Assembly (NCBI RefSeq): GCF_022321485.1
Contig: NZ_JAKOGG010000018.1
Span: forward strand, 22,894 to 86,893
Source: Shewanella electrica
Lineage (GTDB): Bacteria; Pseudomonadota; Gammaproteobacteria; Enterobacterales; Shewanellaceae
Direction of reading: 5' to 3'
Length of the DNA: 64,000 nucleotides
Made by a program: the position numbers and the translations under genes. Below the pieces are notes generated by a model. That model had not been told where the DNA came from. It saw only the letters and a program-made list of their open reading frames with translations, and ran no database searches. The stretch's first letter is position 1, and every line of letters starts with the position of its first letter. This document shows positions 1 through 9,018 of the stretch, one piece after another.

Positions 1-29
1 TTGGCTGAGTATTTGTAATAGTAAGAAAA

Positions 30-1361
30 TTAATCACTTCTTGGGCGAAAGAAGATCACCGCCAAAGAGACAATGGCAAGTATAATACAATACCAGACAC
101 AAGAAACGGCTTGCAGTGGTGAAATCTTAAAATAACTGGCGATCATCAGCGCTTGGGCGCCATAGGGGATCAATCCTTGAACCACACAGGCGAAGATATC
201 GAGTACGCTGGCGGCGCGTTTAGCGGATACCTCATGCTTCTCTGCCAACTGTTTGGCAATATCGCCAGATACCACAATCGATACGGTATTGTTGGCAACA
301 CAGGCGTTGGTCATGGCAACAATGCCCGCCATGCCAAACTCGGCAGCACGGCAAGAGGCGTCACCTTGTTTGCGCGAGAAACGTTGGATCAGTTTTTCCA
401 TCACACCACTAACAAAGCTGAGACCGCCTTGTTGTTGCATCAACGCTGCTAGGCCACCCACGAACATCGACAGCACGAAGATCTCCAGCATGTTTTTGAA
501 GCCTTCGTAGATGTCTTGGGTGAATTTCAAAAATTCGTAATCCGTAGACACCATCCCGGTGACGCCAGCAAACACAATCCCGATGGTCAGCACCACAAAC
601 ACATTTACCCCAAGCAGTGCCAACAACAGAATGCTGAGGTAAGGCAACACTGCAATCACATCCACATCCGCTGGCGTCACTTGTGCTTGGCCTTTCGATA
701 CCAGCGCAAATAACACCAAAGTGATCAATGCCGACGGCAGTGAGAACACTAAGTTTTCACGGAATTTCTCTTTCATGCCGCAGCCTTGGGTGCGGGTAGC
801 GGCAATGGTGGTATCCGAGATGATCGACAAGTTATCGCCAAACAGCGCGCCCGACATCACTGCACCGGCCATCAGCACATGGGAGATATTGGCTTCTTCG
901 GAGATACCAAAGGCAATCGGCGCCACCGCCGCAATGGTGCCCATCGAGGTACCCATCGCGGTAGCAATAAATGCGGCGATGATAAAAAAGCCAGGCAGTA
1001 GGAACTGTGCCGGAATGAACTGCAAGCCCAGCGCCACGGTGGCATCAACACCGCCAGTCGCTTTAGCCACGGCGGCAAATGCGCCCGCCAGCAGGTAAAT
1101 TAGACACATAGCAATAATATTGCTGTGGCCGATGCCCGCCATAAAGGTTTCTAACGCTTGATTGAGTTTCTGTTTCGACAGCAAAATTGCCAGCATAATG
1201 GCGGGAATGATCGCTACTGGCGCTGGTATTTGATAGAAGGCGTAATCTTTGCCTGCTAATTGAAAATACACGCCTGCGCCAATGAACAGCGCAAGAAACA
1301 GCAGTAACGGCAATAGGGCGATAAAGTGCCCCTTAGTAGGTGGTGTCGTAGCGTTAGACAA
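30..1361 (-). CDS. NhaC-superfamily transporter, candidate methionine transporter MetT
   Basis: A 443-residue polytopic inner-membrane protein with about 11-12 hydrophobic segments along its whole length and the fold signature of the NhaC Na+/H+ antiporter superfamily, including a conserved TNACVANNTVS loop near residue 350. Members exchange or co-transport Na+ with protons or an organic substrate. The start is TTG at 1359-1361, preceded by GAGAG at good spacing. The promoter region holds tandem MetJ-like boxes abutting a good -35, and one NhaC-superfamily branch (MetT) is known from comparative genomics as a methionine transporter under methionine control. I therefore infer methionine uptake rather than pH homeostasis. 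The family is clear from sequence; the substrate is inference. Confidence 0.8.
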   Translation of the reverse strand: MSNATTPPTKGHFIALLPLLLFLALFIGAGVYFQLAGKDYAFYQIPAPVAIIPAIMLAILLSKQKLNQALETFMAGIGHSNIIAMCLIYLLAGAFAAVAKATGGVDATVALGLQFIPAQFLLPGFFIIAAFIATAMGTSMGTIAAVAPIAFGISEEANISHVLMAGAVMSGALFGDNLSIISDTTIAATRTQGCGMKEKFRENLVFSLPSALITLVLFALVSKGQAQVTPADVDVIAVLPYLSILLLALLGVNVFVVLTIGIVFAGVTGMVSTDYEFLKFTQDIYEGFKNMLEIFVLSMFVGGLAALMQQQGGLSFVSGVMEKLIQRFSRKQGDASCRAAEFGMAGIVAMTNACVANNTVSIVVSGDIAKQLAEKHEVSAKRAASVLDIFACVVQGLIPYGAQALMIASYFKISPLQAVSCVWYCIILAIVSLAVIFFRPRSD

Positions 1362-1453
1362 AACGAATTTCTCTCGTATAAACAGCGTGTTGAATTATTA
1401 TTGCTTGATTCGGTCGCGACAGGCGTTCATGGTCGACTGCGCTAATGTCGGCC

Positions 1454-1482
1454 AGCATAAGAAAAACCCCGATTTTTGTCAA
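1454..1482 (-). promoter_or_regulatory. Sigma-70 promoter of the NhaC/MetT-like gene
   Basis: On the minus strand TTGACA (1477-1482) is followed after exactly 17 nt by TATGCT (1454-1459). This is a perfect -35 with a 4/6 -10, about 95 bp upstream of the TTG start, and it points only toward the transporter. The MetJ-like boxes begin four bases upstream of the -35. Confidence 0.6.
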
Positions 1483-1485
1483 TTT

Positions 1486-1509
1486 AGCCGTCTAGATGTT
1501 TTTACTTCT
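1486..1509. promoter_or_regulatory. Tandem MetJ-like met boxes
   Basis: Three contiguous 8-mers match the palindromic met-box consensus AGACGTCT: AGCCGTCT at 1486 (7/8), AGATGTTT at 1494 (6/8) and TTACTTCT at 1502 (5/8). MetJ with S-adenosylmethionine binds tandem 8-bp boxes cooperatively. The same arrangement occurs before metE in this window at 47802-47825. Binding is inferred. Confidence 0.5.
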
Positions 1510-1602
1510 ATTTATAATTTATCGGCAGCGTCAGCCAGCATTCACTGACAAGCGCAGACGGGACCGTTAGAATAAGCGGCAGTCTTTTCGGAGGAATTTT
1601 TC

Positions 1603-2982
1603 ATGCACGTTCATATTCTTGGCATCTGCGGCACCTTCATGGGCGGTTTAGCATTGTTAGCTCGTGCCATGGGGCATAAGGTGACGGGCTCAGACGCCAA
1701 CGTTTACCCGCCAATGAGCACTCAGCTCGAGCAACAAGGCATTGAGTTAATTCAAGGTTTTGACCCCGCACAACTCGAACCCGCGCCCGATTTAGTAGTG
1801 ATTGGCAATGCCATGAGCCGTGGCAATCCCTGCGTGGAAGCGGTGTTAGAGCAAGGTTTGCGTTATACCTCTGGGCCACAGTTTTTGCATGATCATATTC
1901 TGCCTGAGCGTTGGGTGTTAGCCGTAGCGGGGACGCACGGTAAAACCTCCACCGCCAGCATGTTGGCGTGGATTTTAGAGGATTGCGGTTATCAACCGGG
2001 CTTTTTGATTGGCGGCATTCCGCTGAACTTCGGTGTGTCTGCCCGCTTAGGTGCAACGCCATTTTTTGTGGTGGAAGCCGACGAGTACGACAGCGCCTTT
2101 TTCGATAAACGTTCTAAGTTTGTGCATTACCAGCCGCGCACCTTAGTGATCAACAACCTCGAATTTGATCACGCCGATATCTTCGATAACCTCGCAGCGA
2201 TCCAAAAACAGTTCCATCATTTGCTACGCTTAGTACCACAATCGGGCCGCGTGATTTGGCCAGCCGATAGCCAAGCGGTGGCCGATGTGGTGGCGCAAGG
2301 CTGTTGGAGCGAGCAGGAAACCTTTAGCCATAATGATGCGCAAGGCAACTGGCATGCTAAACCGCTTGCGGCAGATGGCCACTATTTTGCCGCCAGTTTA
2401 AATGGCGAGTTGCAAGGTGAGTTGAACTGGTCGCTGCTTGGGCGTCACAACATGGAAAACGCCACCATGGCGATGGCGGCAGCGCGTCACGTTGGCGTGC
2501 ATCCACAAGATGCATTGCAAGCGTTAGCCAAGTTTATGCCACCCAAACGCCGGTTAGAGTTGCTGGCAAAGGTGCATGATGTGCAGGTGTTTGACGACTT
2601 TGCCCACCACCCAACGGCGATTGCCACCACGTTGGATGGACTGCGCGCCAATGTGGGCGATAAGCGTATTTTAGTGGTGCTGGAACCACGCTCCAATACC
2701 ATGAAACGCGGCGTGCATCAGCACACCTTGGCGGCTTCCATGGCGAAAGCTGACATCGCCTATCTGTATCAGGCCGACAATGTGCATTGGGATATGAGCG
2801 GCGCGATGGCCGCAGCACCGATTCCTGCTACCGTTTATCAGCAACTTGATAGTTTGGTGGCGGATGTGGTGGCACAAGCCAAGCCGCATGACACCATCGT
2901 GGTGATGAGTAACGGTGGTTTTGGTGGCGTACACGGTAAAATTATTGCGGCACTCGAAGCCAAATTTGCGGAGAAAGCATGA
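1603..2982 (+). CDS. mpl: UDP-N-acetylmuramate:L-Ala-gamma-D-Glu-meso-DAP ligase
   Basis: Murein-recycling ligase that joins recovered tripeptide L-Ala-gamma-D-Glu-meso-DAP to UDP-MurNAc in the cytoplasm using ATP. The 459 residues match the usual length. The N-terminal nucleotide-binding region begins [12 protein letters not shown], the Mur-ligase ATP loop [11 protein letters not shown] lies at about residues 110-120, [19 protein letters not shown] follows near 160, and NMENATMA plus [10 protein letters not shown] mark the middle and C-terminal domains. The start is ATG with GGAGG upstream. The stop overlaps the ubiX start in an ATGA, so the two genes are translationally coupled. Confidence 0.95.
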   Translation: MHVHILGICGTFMGGLALLARAMGHKVTGSDANVYPPMSTQLEQQGIELIQGFDPAQLEPAPDLVVIGNAMSRGNPCVEAVLEQGLRYTSGPQFLHDHILPERWVLAVAGTHGKTSTASMLAWILEDCGYQPGFLIGGIPLNFGVSARLGATPFFVVEADEYDSAFFDKRSKFVHYQPRTLVINNLEFDHADIFDNLAAIQKQFHHLLRLVPQSGRVIWPADSQAVADVVAQGCWSEQETFSHNDAQGNWHAKPLAADGHYFAASLNGELQGELNWSLLGRHNMENATMAMAAARHVGVHPQDALQALAKFMPPKRRLELLAKVHDVQVFDDFAHHPTAIATTLDGLRANVGDKRILVVLEPRSNTMKRGVHQHTLAASMAKADIAYLYQADNVHWDMSGAMAAAPIPATVYQQLDSLVADVVAQAKPHDTIVVMSNGGFGGVHGKIIAALEAKFAEKA

Positions 2983-3608
2983 GCAAAACCATTAGCCTAG
3001 CTTGGACGGGTGCCTCGGGTGCGCCATATGGCTTAAGACTGCTTGAGTGTCTGCTCAAGGCCGATTATCAGGTGTTCTTGATGATCTCTAGCGCCGCCCG
3101 CGTGGTGTTGGCGACCGAAAATGACATTAAGCTTAGCGCCGCACCGGAGAAAGCCACTGAACAACTACGGGCGATTATGCCAGCAAGCGGTACGCTCACC
3201 GTGCTGGGCAAAGACGAGTGGTTTTCGCCGCCAGCATCGGGTTCAGCCGCGCCGAAACAGATGGTGATCTGTCCCTGTTCGACCGGCACGTTGGCCGCAG
3301 TAGCAACCGGCATGAGCAACAGTTTGCTGGAGCGCGCGGCGGATGTGGTGATGAAAGAACGCGGCCAATTGCTGTTGGTGCCACGGGAGACGCCCTTTAA
3401 CGCCATTCACTTAGAACATATGTTGAGTCTGACCCGCATGGGCGCGGTGATTATGCCTGCGGCACCGGGCTTTTATCACCATCCCCAAACTGTACAAGAT
3501 CTGATAGACTTCGTGGTCGCTCGAATTCTCGACCATCTCGGGGTTGAGCATTCGCTTACTGGGCGCTGGGGCTACAACATGCCTCCGCAACATGTTGCAC
3601 AAGATTGA
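2979..3608 (+). CDS. ubiX: Flavin prenyltransferase UbiX
   Basis: A 209-residue flavoprotein of the UbiX/Pad1 family. It attaches a dimethylallyl group to FMN, giving the prenylated FMN cofactor used by the UbiD decarboxylase in ubiquinone synthesis. The N-terminal [13 protein letters not shown] motif (about residues 12-24) binds flavin phosphate, [14 protein letters not shown] lies near the middle, and the C-terminal LVPRETPF and HLEHMLSL segments are typical. ATG overlaps the mpl stop by 4 bp and has GGAG upstream. Operon order is mpl-ubiX-hpt. Confidence 0.95.
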   Translation: MSKTISLAWTGASGAPYGLRLLECLLKADYQVFLMISSAARVVLATENDIKLSAAPEKATEQLRAIMPASGTLTVLGKDEWFSPPASGSAAPKQMVICPCSTGTLAAVATGMSNSLLERAADVVMKERGQLLLVPRETPFNAIHLEHMLSLTRMGAVIMPAAPGFYHHPQTVQDLIDFVVARILDHLGVEHSLTGRWGYNMPPQHVAQD

Positions 3609-3615
3609 GAAAGCT

Positions 3616-4146
3616 ATGAAACACACCACAGAAGTGATGATTTCTGCTGTAGAAATTGATAAAAAACTGGATGAATTAGCTGCGCGTATTAATGCGCATT
3701 ATGAAGGTAGCGATAAGCTGCTGATGGTGGGCTTGCTGAAAGGTTCAGTGGTCTTTATGGCCGATCTGTGCCGCCGCATCAAAGGCCACGTAGAGATCGA
3801 CTTTATGTCGGTATCTAGCTATGGCAACACCATGACCAGCAGCCGCGATGTGAAGATTCTCAAGGATGTGCAATCTGATATTGAAGGTCGCCATGTATTG
3901 ATTGTGGAAGACCTTATCGACTCAGGTAACACCCTCTACAAAGTGCGTGAGATGCTGCGTTTGCGCGAGCCAAAAAGTTTGGCGATCTGTACGTTGTTAG
4001 ATAAACCTGAGCGTCGCGAAGTGGACGTACACGTTGATTTCGTTGGTTTTACTATTCCCGATGAGTTTGTTGTCGGTTACGGCATCGACTATGCCGAGCA
4101 GTACCGCAATCTACCTTATATCGCCAAAGTGATCCCACAAGAATAA
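3616..4146 (+). CDS. hpt: Hypoxanthine phosphoribosyltransferase
   Basis: Purine-salvage enzyme converting hypoxanthine (and guanine) plus PRPP to IMP (or GMP). From ATG 3616 it is 176 residues, the family length. It contains the PRPP-binding signature [14 protein letters not shown] (about residues 95-108) and the flexible-loop segment [15 protein letters not shown]. An in-frame ATG at 3544 would add 24 residues overlapping ubiX. The start at 3616 is preferred because it has GAGAAAG upstream and gives a family-typical [10 protein letters not shown] start. It lies 7 bp after ubiX and ends before a strong terminator. Confidence 0.95.
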   Translation: MKHTTEVMISAVEIDKKLDELAARINAHYEGSDKLLMVGLLKGSVVFMADLCRRIKGHVEIDFMSVSSYGNTMTSSRDVKILKDVQSDIEGRHVLIVEDLIDSGNTLYKVREMLRLREPKSLAICTLLDKPERREVDVHVDFVGFTIPDEFVVGYGIDYAEQYRNLPYIAKVIPQE

Positions 4147-4178
4147 TTAACGCGCTTGGCGGCTTATCATATCTAAGG

Positions 4179-4205
4179 CTCCCGCATTCTGCGGGAGTTT
4201 TGTTT
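4179..4205 (+). terminator. Rho-independent terminator after hpt
   Basis: The inverted repeat CTCCCGC-ATTCT-GCGGGAG (4179-4197) is followed by TTTTGTTT. It closes the mpl-ubiX-hpt unit. Confidence 0.9.
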
Positions 4206-4226
4206 CATTAGACAGAGGTACACGAC

Positions 4227-5162
4227 ATGACGACCAGTCTGGCGTTGAAACTGGACAACCTAAAAAAAACCTATAAAGGCGGCGTTGAAGCGGTTAAAGG
4301 CATTGATCTTGCCGTCGAGCAGGGGGATTTCTTCGCTTTGCTTGGCCCAAACGGTGCCGGTAAATCGACCACCATCGGCATCATTAGCTCACTGGTACAT
4401 AAAACCGGCGGCAAGGTGGAGGTGTTTGGCTTCGACTTAGACCGTCAGTTAGAGCATGCCAAACTGTGCATTGGTCTGGTGCCGCAAGAGTTTAACTTCA
4501 ACCAATTTGAAACGCCGTTACAGATTGTGGTTAACCAAGCGGGTTACTACGGTGTGCCACGCGCTGAAGCCTTTATTCGGGCCGAAAAATATCTTAAGCA
4601 GTTAGACCTGTGGGAAAAACGTAACGCCGCAGCGCGCCAGCTTTCCGGCGGGATGAAACGCCGTTTGATGATCGCCCGCGCCTTGATGCACAACCCACGC
4701 TTGTTGATCCTCGACGAGCCAACGGCGGGTGTCGATATCGAACTGCGTCGCTCGATGTGGGAATTTCTGCAGCAGATCAACGCTGAAGGTGTGACCATCA
4801 TTCTGACCACGCATTACCTTGAAGAAGCAGAGATGTTGTGTCGCAACATCGGCATTATCGATAAAGGTATTCTCGTGGAATGCACCAGCATGAAAGCGCT
4901 GCTGTCCAAGCTCGATAGAGAAACCTTTGTGCTGGATCTGGAACAGCCCGTCAGCAGCCTACCGCACTTGGGCGATATTGACGGCCGTTTGATTGATGCC
5001 ACCACGCTAGAAGTCGATGTGGCGAAAGCCCAAGGGTTGAATGCGGTGTTTAACGCGCTGACCGAGCAAAATATCGAAGTGCTGTCGATGCGTAACAAAA
5101 CCAACCGTCTAGAGGAGCTGTTTGTGACCTTGGTAGAAAATGCCAAAGGAGGTAAAGCATGA
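4227..5162 (+). CDS. ABC transporter ATP-binding protein, YadG type
   Basis: Cytoplasmic ATPase of an ABC-2 type exporter, 311 residues. The Walker A GPNGAGKST lies at about residues 40-48, the signature LSGGMKRRLMIARAL at about 138-152, Walker B LLILDEPTAGVD at about 158-169 and the switch-histidine segment TTHYLEEAEMLC at about 193-204. A C-terminal regulatory domain follows. It overlaps the permease gene by 4 bp (ATGA). In E. coli yadG and yadH also lie near hpt. The substrate is unknown. Confidence 0.9.
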   Translation: MTTSLALKLDNLKKTYKGGVEAVKGIDLAVEQGDFFALLGPNGAGKSTTIGIISSLVHKTGGKVEVFGFDLDRQLEHAKLCIGLVPQEFNFNQFETPLQIVVNQAGYYGVPRAEAFIRAEKYLKQLDLWEKRNAAARQLSGGMKRRLMIARALMHNPRLLILDEPTAGVDIELRRSMWEFLQQINAEGVTIILTTHYLEEAEMLCRNIGIIDKGILVECTSMKALLSKLDRETFVLDLEQPVSSLPHLGDIDGRLIDATTLEVDVAKAQGLNAVFNALTEQNIEVLSMRNKTNRLEELFVTLVENAKGGKA

Positions 5163-5929
5163 GAGGCCTGTACTTTATCGCCTTTAAAAGCATCTTGATT
5201 AAAGAGATCACCCGTTTTACCCGTATCTGGGTGCAAACCTTGTTGCCGCCAGCGATCACCATGACGTTGTACTTTTTGATCTTCGGTAATCTGGTTGGCA
5301 GCCGCATCGGTGATATGGGTGGTGTGTCGTATATGGAGTTTATCGCGCCCGGTTTGATCATGATGTCAGTGATCACTAACTCCTACTCCAACGTGGCATC
5401 GTCGTTTTTTAGTGCCAAATTCCAACGCAACTTGGAAGAGATTCTGGTAGCGCCAGTGCCGCATTGGGTGCTGATTGCCGGTTACGTGGCGGGGGGCGTT
5501 GCGCGTGGTTTGCTGGTGGGCTTGATTGTGACCTTGGTGGCGATGTTTTTTGTCGACTTCCAACCGCAACATCCATTGCTGGTTATCGTGACGGTGTTCC
5601 TCACCTCGATGCTGTTTGCACTGGGTGGGTTAATCAATGCGGTGTTTGCCCGTAGCTTTGATGATATCAGCATTATTCCTACCTTCGTGCTGACGCCGCT
5701 GACCTATTTGGGTGGGGTGTTTTACTCGTTATCGTTGTTGCCAGACTTCTGGCTGAATGTGTCTAAGCTCAACCCTGTGGTGTACATGATCAACGTGTTC
5801 CGCTTTGGCTTCTTGGGCTTTGCTGATATCAGTGTCAGCATGTCACTCGGCATCATCGGCGTGTTCTGCATCGGCCTGTGGGGTTTGGCCTATTATCTGG
5901 TATCGCGTGGTATTGGTTTGCGGACCTAA
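5159..5929 (+). CDS. ABC-2 type transporter permease, YadH type
   Basis: Membrane partner of the preceding ATPase. It has 256 residues (the E. coli YadH length) and six hydrophobic segments, with the ABC-2 pattern of an N-terminal cytoplasmic stretch, a transmembrane block and the conserved FVLTPLTYLGGVFYSLSLLP segment near residues 178-197. The gene starts inside the stop of the ATPase gene, so the two are coupled. The function is probably export of a small molecule or lipid-linked compound; no substrate can be read from sequence. Confidence 0.9.
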   Translation: MRGLYFIAFKSILIKEITRFTRIWVQTLLPPAITMTLYFLIFGNLVGSRIGDMGGVSYMEFIAPGLIMMSVITNSYSNVASSFFSAKFQRNLEEILVAPVPHWVLIAGYVAGGVARGLLVGLIVTLVAMFFVDFQPQHPLLVIVTVFLTSMLFALGGLINAVFARSFDDISIIPTFVLTPLTYLGGVFYSLSLLPDFWLNVSKLNPVVYMINVFRFGFLGFADISVSMSLGIIGVFCIGLWGLAYYLVSRGIGLRT

Positions 5930-5968
5930 GCGCGGAGATCAAGTGGCGTTAGTGGCAGACTTGCTGGT

Positions 5969-6505
5969 TCAGTGCCGGTCAACATCTGCTAACGCCGCTT
6001 GTTTATGCTGCTGTAATAATTCAAGTTTGCTGTTGTTTTGTTGTAGCTGTTCATCGTAATAACGATTCAGTTGTTGCAGCTGCTGTAAATACTCGGGTGA
6101 CTTGTCACTTTCCTGCTTCCAAAACCGCTGTCTGTCTAACTTTTGCAGTTCGCTGCTTCTAATCAATTCCAAATCATTGCCGCGTTGCTGCAAGCGAAAA
6201 ATCTCCTGATCGAGCTGTTTAACAAACTCCTCTTGGGTCAGCGTTTGATTGTCCAGTAGCTGTTGCAGCGGATCGCTGTCTTGCGGGTTATCGGTTACGG
6301 TAGTGACACCGTATTTATAATCGAGGCGGTGTTCTTGAAAATCGGTAGGGCAAGGCTGTTGGCTAAACACCACCTTGTTGTCGCGCTGGCATTTATAAAA
6401 GCTGGCGGTATCGGCGTTGGCGTCTGCAATAAGTGCAACCACCGCAATCAATACCCATCGCTGGCAGACGTGCAACCCTTTCCCTGTTGTGTGCATCTGT
6501 GTCAT
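5969..6505 (-). CDS. Secreted DUF4124-type protein with coiled coil
   Basis: Unrecognised as a named gene. From ATG 6505 (or 6496) it is about 178 residues with a signal peptide ending near ADANA. A short DUF4124-like module follows (FYKCQRDNKVVFSQQPC, paired cysteines), then a Gln/Leu-rich charged region of about 100 residues likely to form a coiled coil. Longer in-frame starts up to 6592 are possible, but they place 29 residues before the signal peptide. It is convergent with the yadGH-like pair. Periplasmic location is likely; the function is unknown. Confidence 0.65.
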   Translation of the reverse strand: MTQMHTTGKGLHVCQRWVLIAVVALIADANADTASFYKCQRDNKVVFSQQPCPTDFQEHRLDYKYGVTTVTDNPQDSDPLQQLLDNQTLTQEEFVKQLDQEIFRLQQRGNDLELIRSSELQKLDRQRFWKQESDKSPEYLQQLQQLNRYYDEQLQQNNSKLELLQQHKQAALADVDRH

Positions 6506-6671
6506 CGCAGCAATGTGATAATCTTGGGCTGATTTTGTAACAGAAAAAGCAAAAAAGAAACATATCTGCTGGTGAGACCTGTCGGAAATCATCGCAATAT
6601 TAGCAGCGCTTGACCTTGGCCGAGCGTTTTTGCATCTAGCTTGTTTAGTTGGTTAAGTGTCAGTGGCCGCG

Positions 6672-6709
6672 CCTCATTTGTAACGCATTTAACTTGAACA
6701 ACAATCAAA
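6672..6709 (+). repeat. Intergenic motif copy A
   Basis: Matches 31 of 38 positions of 15507-15544, with the shared core TAACGC-TTTAA-TTGAACAA-AAT-AAA. Here the palindromic arms are degraded (ATTT/AAAT only). It lies between the panC terminator and the DUF4124-type gene. It is either an operator or a short dispersed repeat. Confidence 0.45.
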
Positions 6710-6742
6710 TCCCAGAGTTTAGCGCCGCTAGAAAAACGGCTA

Positions 6743-6767
6743 GAAAAAAGCCTCCACGCAGGAGGCT
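6743..6767 (-). terminator. Terminator after panC
   Basis: The minus-strand stem AGCCTCC-TGCGT-GGAGGCT (6749-6767) is followed by TTTTTTCTA. It ends the folK/panBC-side minus-strand transcription. Confidence 0.85.
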
Positions 6768-6790
6768 TTCACGCTGCATATCGCGCTGAA

Positions 6791-7636
6791 TTAGCGGTTA
6801 AACGGCAGGTTATCAATCAAACGGGCTTTACCCAAGTAAGCTGCGGCCAATACCACCAACGCGTGGTCAGCATCGGTCACTGGCGCCAGCGTACTGGCTT
6901 CGCGCACTTCAATGTAATCTGGCGTTAAACCGGCAGCAGTTAAGCTGGCTTTGCACTCGCTGATGGCGTTATCGACGTTGCCACCGGCACTGATGTGCTG
7001 TGCCAAGGCGTCCAGCGCTTGTTTTAGCGCGGGGGCTTTGGCTTTTTCATCGGCAGTGAGGTAGCCGTTACGGCTGCTCATGGCTAGGCCAGTGGCTTCA
7101 CGTACCGTATCGACGCCAATCACTTCTACTGGCAGCGACAGATCTTCAACCATAGTGCGGATCACTTGCAGCTGCTGGTAATCTTTGCGGCCAAACAGCG
7201 CCATATCTGGCTGGACGATGTTAAACAGTTTACACACCACCGTTGCCACACCACGGAAGTGACCTGGGCGGGTGGCACCGCACAGCTGATTAGATATTCC
7301 CGGCACTTCGACAAAGGTTTGTTGTTCCAGCCCTTTGGGATAGATGATCTCCGGGGTTGGTACAAACAACATCTCACAGCCAGCATCGACTAACTTGGCC
7401 TGATCGGCCTCCAGTGTGCGCGGGTAGCCGTCGAGATCTTCATTTTGGCCGAACTGCAATGGGTTAACGAAAATCGATACCACCACGTGGTCAGCCCGTT
7501 GTTTGGCTTCTTTTACCAGCGTGATATGTCCTTGGTGCAGGTTGCCCATGGTGGGAACGAAAGCCACGCTTTCGCCTTGACTGCGCCAGCATTTAATACG
7601 AGCGCGGATCTCTTCAACCTTAGCGGTGGTTAACAT
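6791..7636 (-). CDS. panC: Pantothenate synthetase
   Basis: Condenses pantoate and beta-alanine with ATP, via pantoyl-adenylate, to make pantothenate in the cytoplasm. It has 281 residues, the usual length. It shows [10 protein letters not shown] with the HxGH nucleotide-binding motif near residues 28-37, the [14 protein letters not shown] segment, [10 protein letters not shown] and SSRNGYL in the KMSKS-like position. It lies 19 bp downstream of panB on the same strand and is almost certainly co-transcribed. The panD gene, present at this locus in E. coli, is absent. Confidence 0.97.
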   Translation of the reverse strand: MLTTAKVEEIRARIKCWRSQGESVAFVPTMGNLHQGHITLVKEAKQRADHVVVSIFVNPLQFGQNEDLDGYPRTLEADQAKLVDAGCEMLFVPTPEIIYPKGLEQQTFVEVPGISNQLCGATRPGHFRGVATVVCKLFNIVQPDMALFGRKDYQQLQVIRTMVEDLSLPVEVIGVDTVREATGLAMSSRNGYLTADEKAKAPALKQALDALAQHISAGGNVDNAISECKASLTAAGLTPDYIEVREASTLAPVTDADHALVVLAAAYLGKARLIDNLPFNR

Positions 7637-7655
7637 GGTAAACGTGTCCTGCTAA

Positions 7656-8450
7656 TCAGTTAAAAATGTGCTCTTCGCTAGGGAAGGTTCCTTGCTGCAC
7701 CTCTTCAATGTAGGCGCGGATAGCAGAGCGAATTTCCCCAGTTTGCAGCAGATAGTTTTTTGAAAAACGTGGAATGTAGCCGCTAGAGATGCCCAGTACA
7801 TCGTGCATCACCAGAATTTGGCCGTCGGTATCTTTACCTGCACCGATACCAATTACTGGAATATGTACGGCGTCAGTAATCTCTTTGGCCAGTTTGGCTG
7901 GAATACATTCCAATACAATCAGTTGCGCGCCTGCTTGTTCAAAAGCAATCGCGTCATTCAGAATACGCTTGGCGTTTTCTTCGTCACGGCCTTGCACTTT
8001 AAAGCCACCAAAGACGTTGACAAATTGTGGTGTCAGGCCAATGTGGGCACATACCGGAATACCGCGCTCGGTGAGCTTTCTCACGGTGTCCAGCATCCAC
8101 TCGCCACCTTCCAGTTTGACCATGTTAGCGCCCGCTTGCATGAGCTTAGCGGCGTTCTCCATGCCCTGTTCTGGTGTGGCGTAAGACATAAATGGCATGT
8201 CGGCGATCAGCAAGGCGCGGTTGGTGCCACGGCGTACACAGCGGGTGTGATAGACGATGTCATCAACGGTCACTGGCAGCGTGCTGTCGTGGCCTTGCAG
8301 TACCATCCCTAAAGAGTCACCTACTAGCAGTGCATCGATACCTTCTTCATCGAAAGCGGCGGCAAAACTAGCGTCGTAAGCGGTGAGCGATGTAAATTTT
8401 TTCCCTTCCTGCTTAAATTTCAGCAGAGTAGCAGCAGTGACTTTTGACAT
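7656..8450 (-). CDS. panB: 3-methyl-2-oxobutanoate hydroxymethyltransferase
   Basis: First committed step of pantothenate synthesis: transfers a hydroxymethyl group from 5,10-methylene-THF to ketoisovalerate to give ketopantoate. The 264 residues match the family, with LTAYDASFA, the metal-site segment VGDSLGMV near residues 43-50, [13 protein letters not shown] and the [14 protein letters not shown] region. It is the upstream member of the panBC pair. The start ATG 8450 follows the antisense-free 79-bp gap after folK. Confidence 0.97.
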   Translation of the reverse strand: MSKVTAATLLKFKQEGKKFTSLTAYDASFAAAFDEEGIDALLVGDSLGMVLQGHDSTLPVTVDDIVYHTRCVRRGTNRALLIADMPFMSYATPEQGMENAAKLMQAGANMVKLEGGEWMLDTVRKLTERGIPVCAHIGLTPQFVNVFGGFKVQGRDEENAKRILNDAIAFEQAGAQLIVLECIPAKLAKEITDAVHIPVIGIGAGKDTDGQILVMHDVLGISSGYIPRFSKNYLLQTGEIRSAIRAYIEEVQQGTFPSEEHIFN

Positions 8451-8529
8451 AACAATAATCTTCTAATGCAAAGAGTGAACAGTGTTATATGCCAACATCA
8501 ATGTTGGCGCAACGGTTGGCTGTCGAAAC

Positions 8530-9018
8530 TTAAACTGGCGTCTGTAAAGGTTGCAACGACTGTCGCATTGCCTCGGTAATCAACGCCGCAAGCTGGGTGC
8601 CGTCTGGCAGGGTCAGCTCTGGTTCTAATTCATATAGCGGCAACAACACAAAGGCGCGTTGCTGCATATCGTAATGGGGGAGGGTTAAACGAGGGTGTTG
8701 CAGTTGCAGATCATCATACAGCAACAGATCTAAATCCAGCGTGCGCGCGCCCCAACGTTCGTGGCGTTCTCGGCCTTGAGCGATTTCAATCGCTTGTAAT
8801 TGGTCGAGTAATTCGAGCGGACTCAACGCGGTACAAAAACTCGCCACCGCGTTGATATAGTCAGGTTGCTCCATGCCCGCCATCGGTTTTGACTGCACGT
8901 AGCTGGAGATGCGATAGCTAGCAGGTTCTGCCAGCGCGCACAAGGCAACGCTGGCGGCATTGAGTTGTTGCACTGGGTCTGCGAGATTCGCGCCCAGTGC
9001 GACAAACACCAGCGCCAT
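8530..9018 (-). CDS. folK: HPPK, 6-hydroxymethyl-dihydropterin pyrophosphokinase
   Basis: Transfers pyrophosphate from ATP to 6-hydroxymethyl-7,8-dihydropterin in folate synthesis. It has 162 residues. The family signature HERWGARTLDLDLLLYDD lies at about residues 84-101 with the metal-binding DLD, and the N-terminal FVALGANLADP is typical. The ATG overlaps the pcnB stop by one base (TAATG), so translation is coupled to pcnB, as in E. coli where pcnB and folK are adjacent. Confidence 0.95.
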   Translation of the reverse strand: MALVFVALGANLADPVQQLNAASVALCALAEPASYRISSYVQSKPMAGMEQPDYINAVASFCTALSPLELLDQLQAIEIAQGRERHERWGARTLDLDLLLYDDLQLQHPRLTLPHYDMQQRAFVLLPLYELEPELTLPDGTQLAALITEAMRQSLQPLQTPV

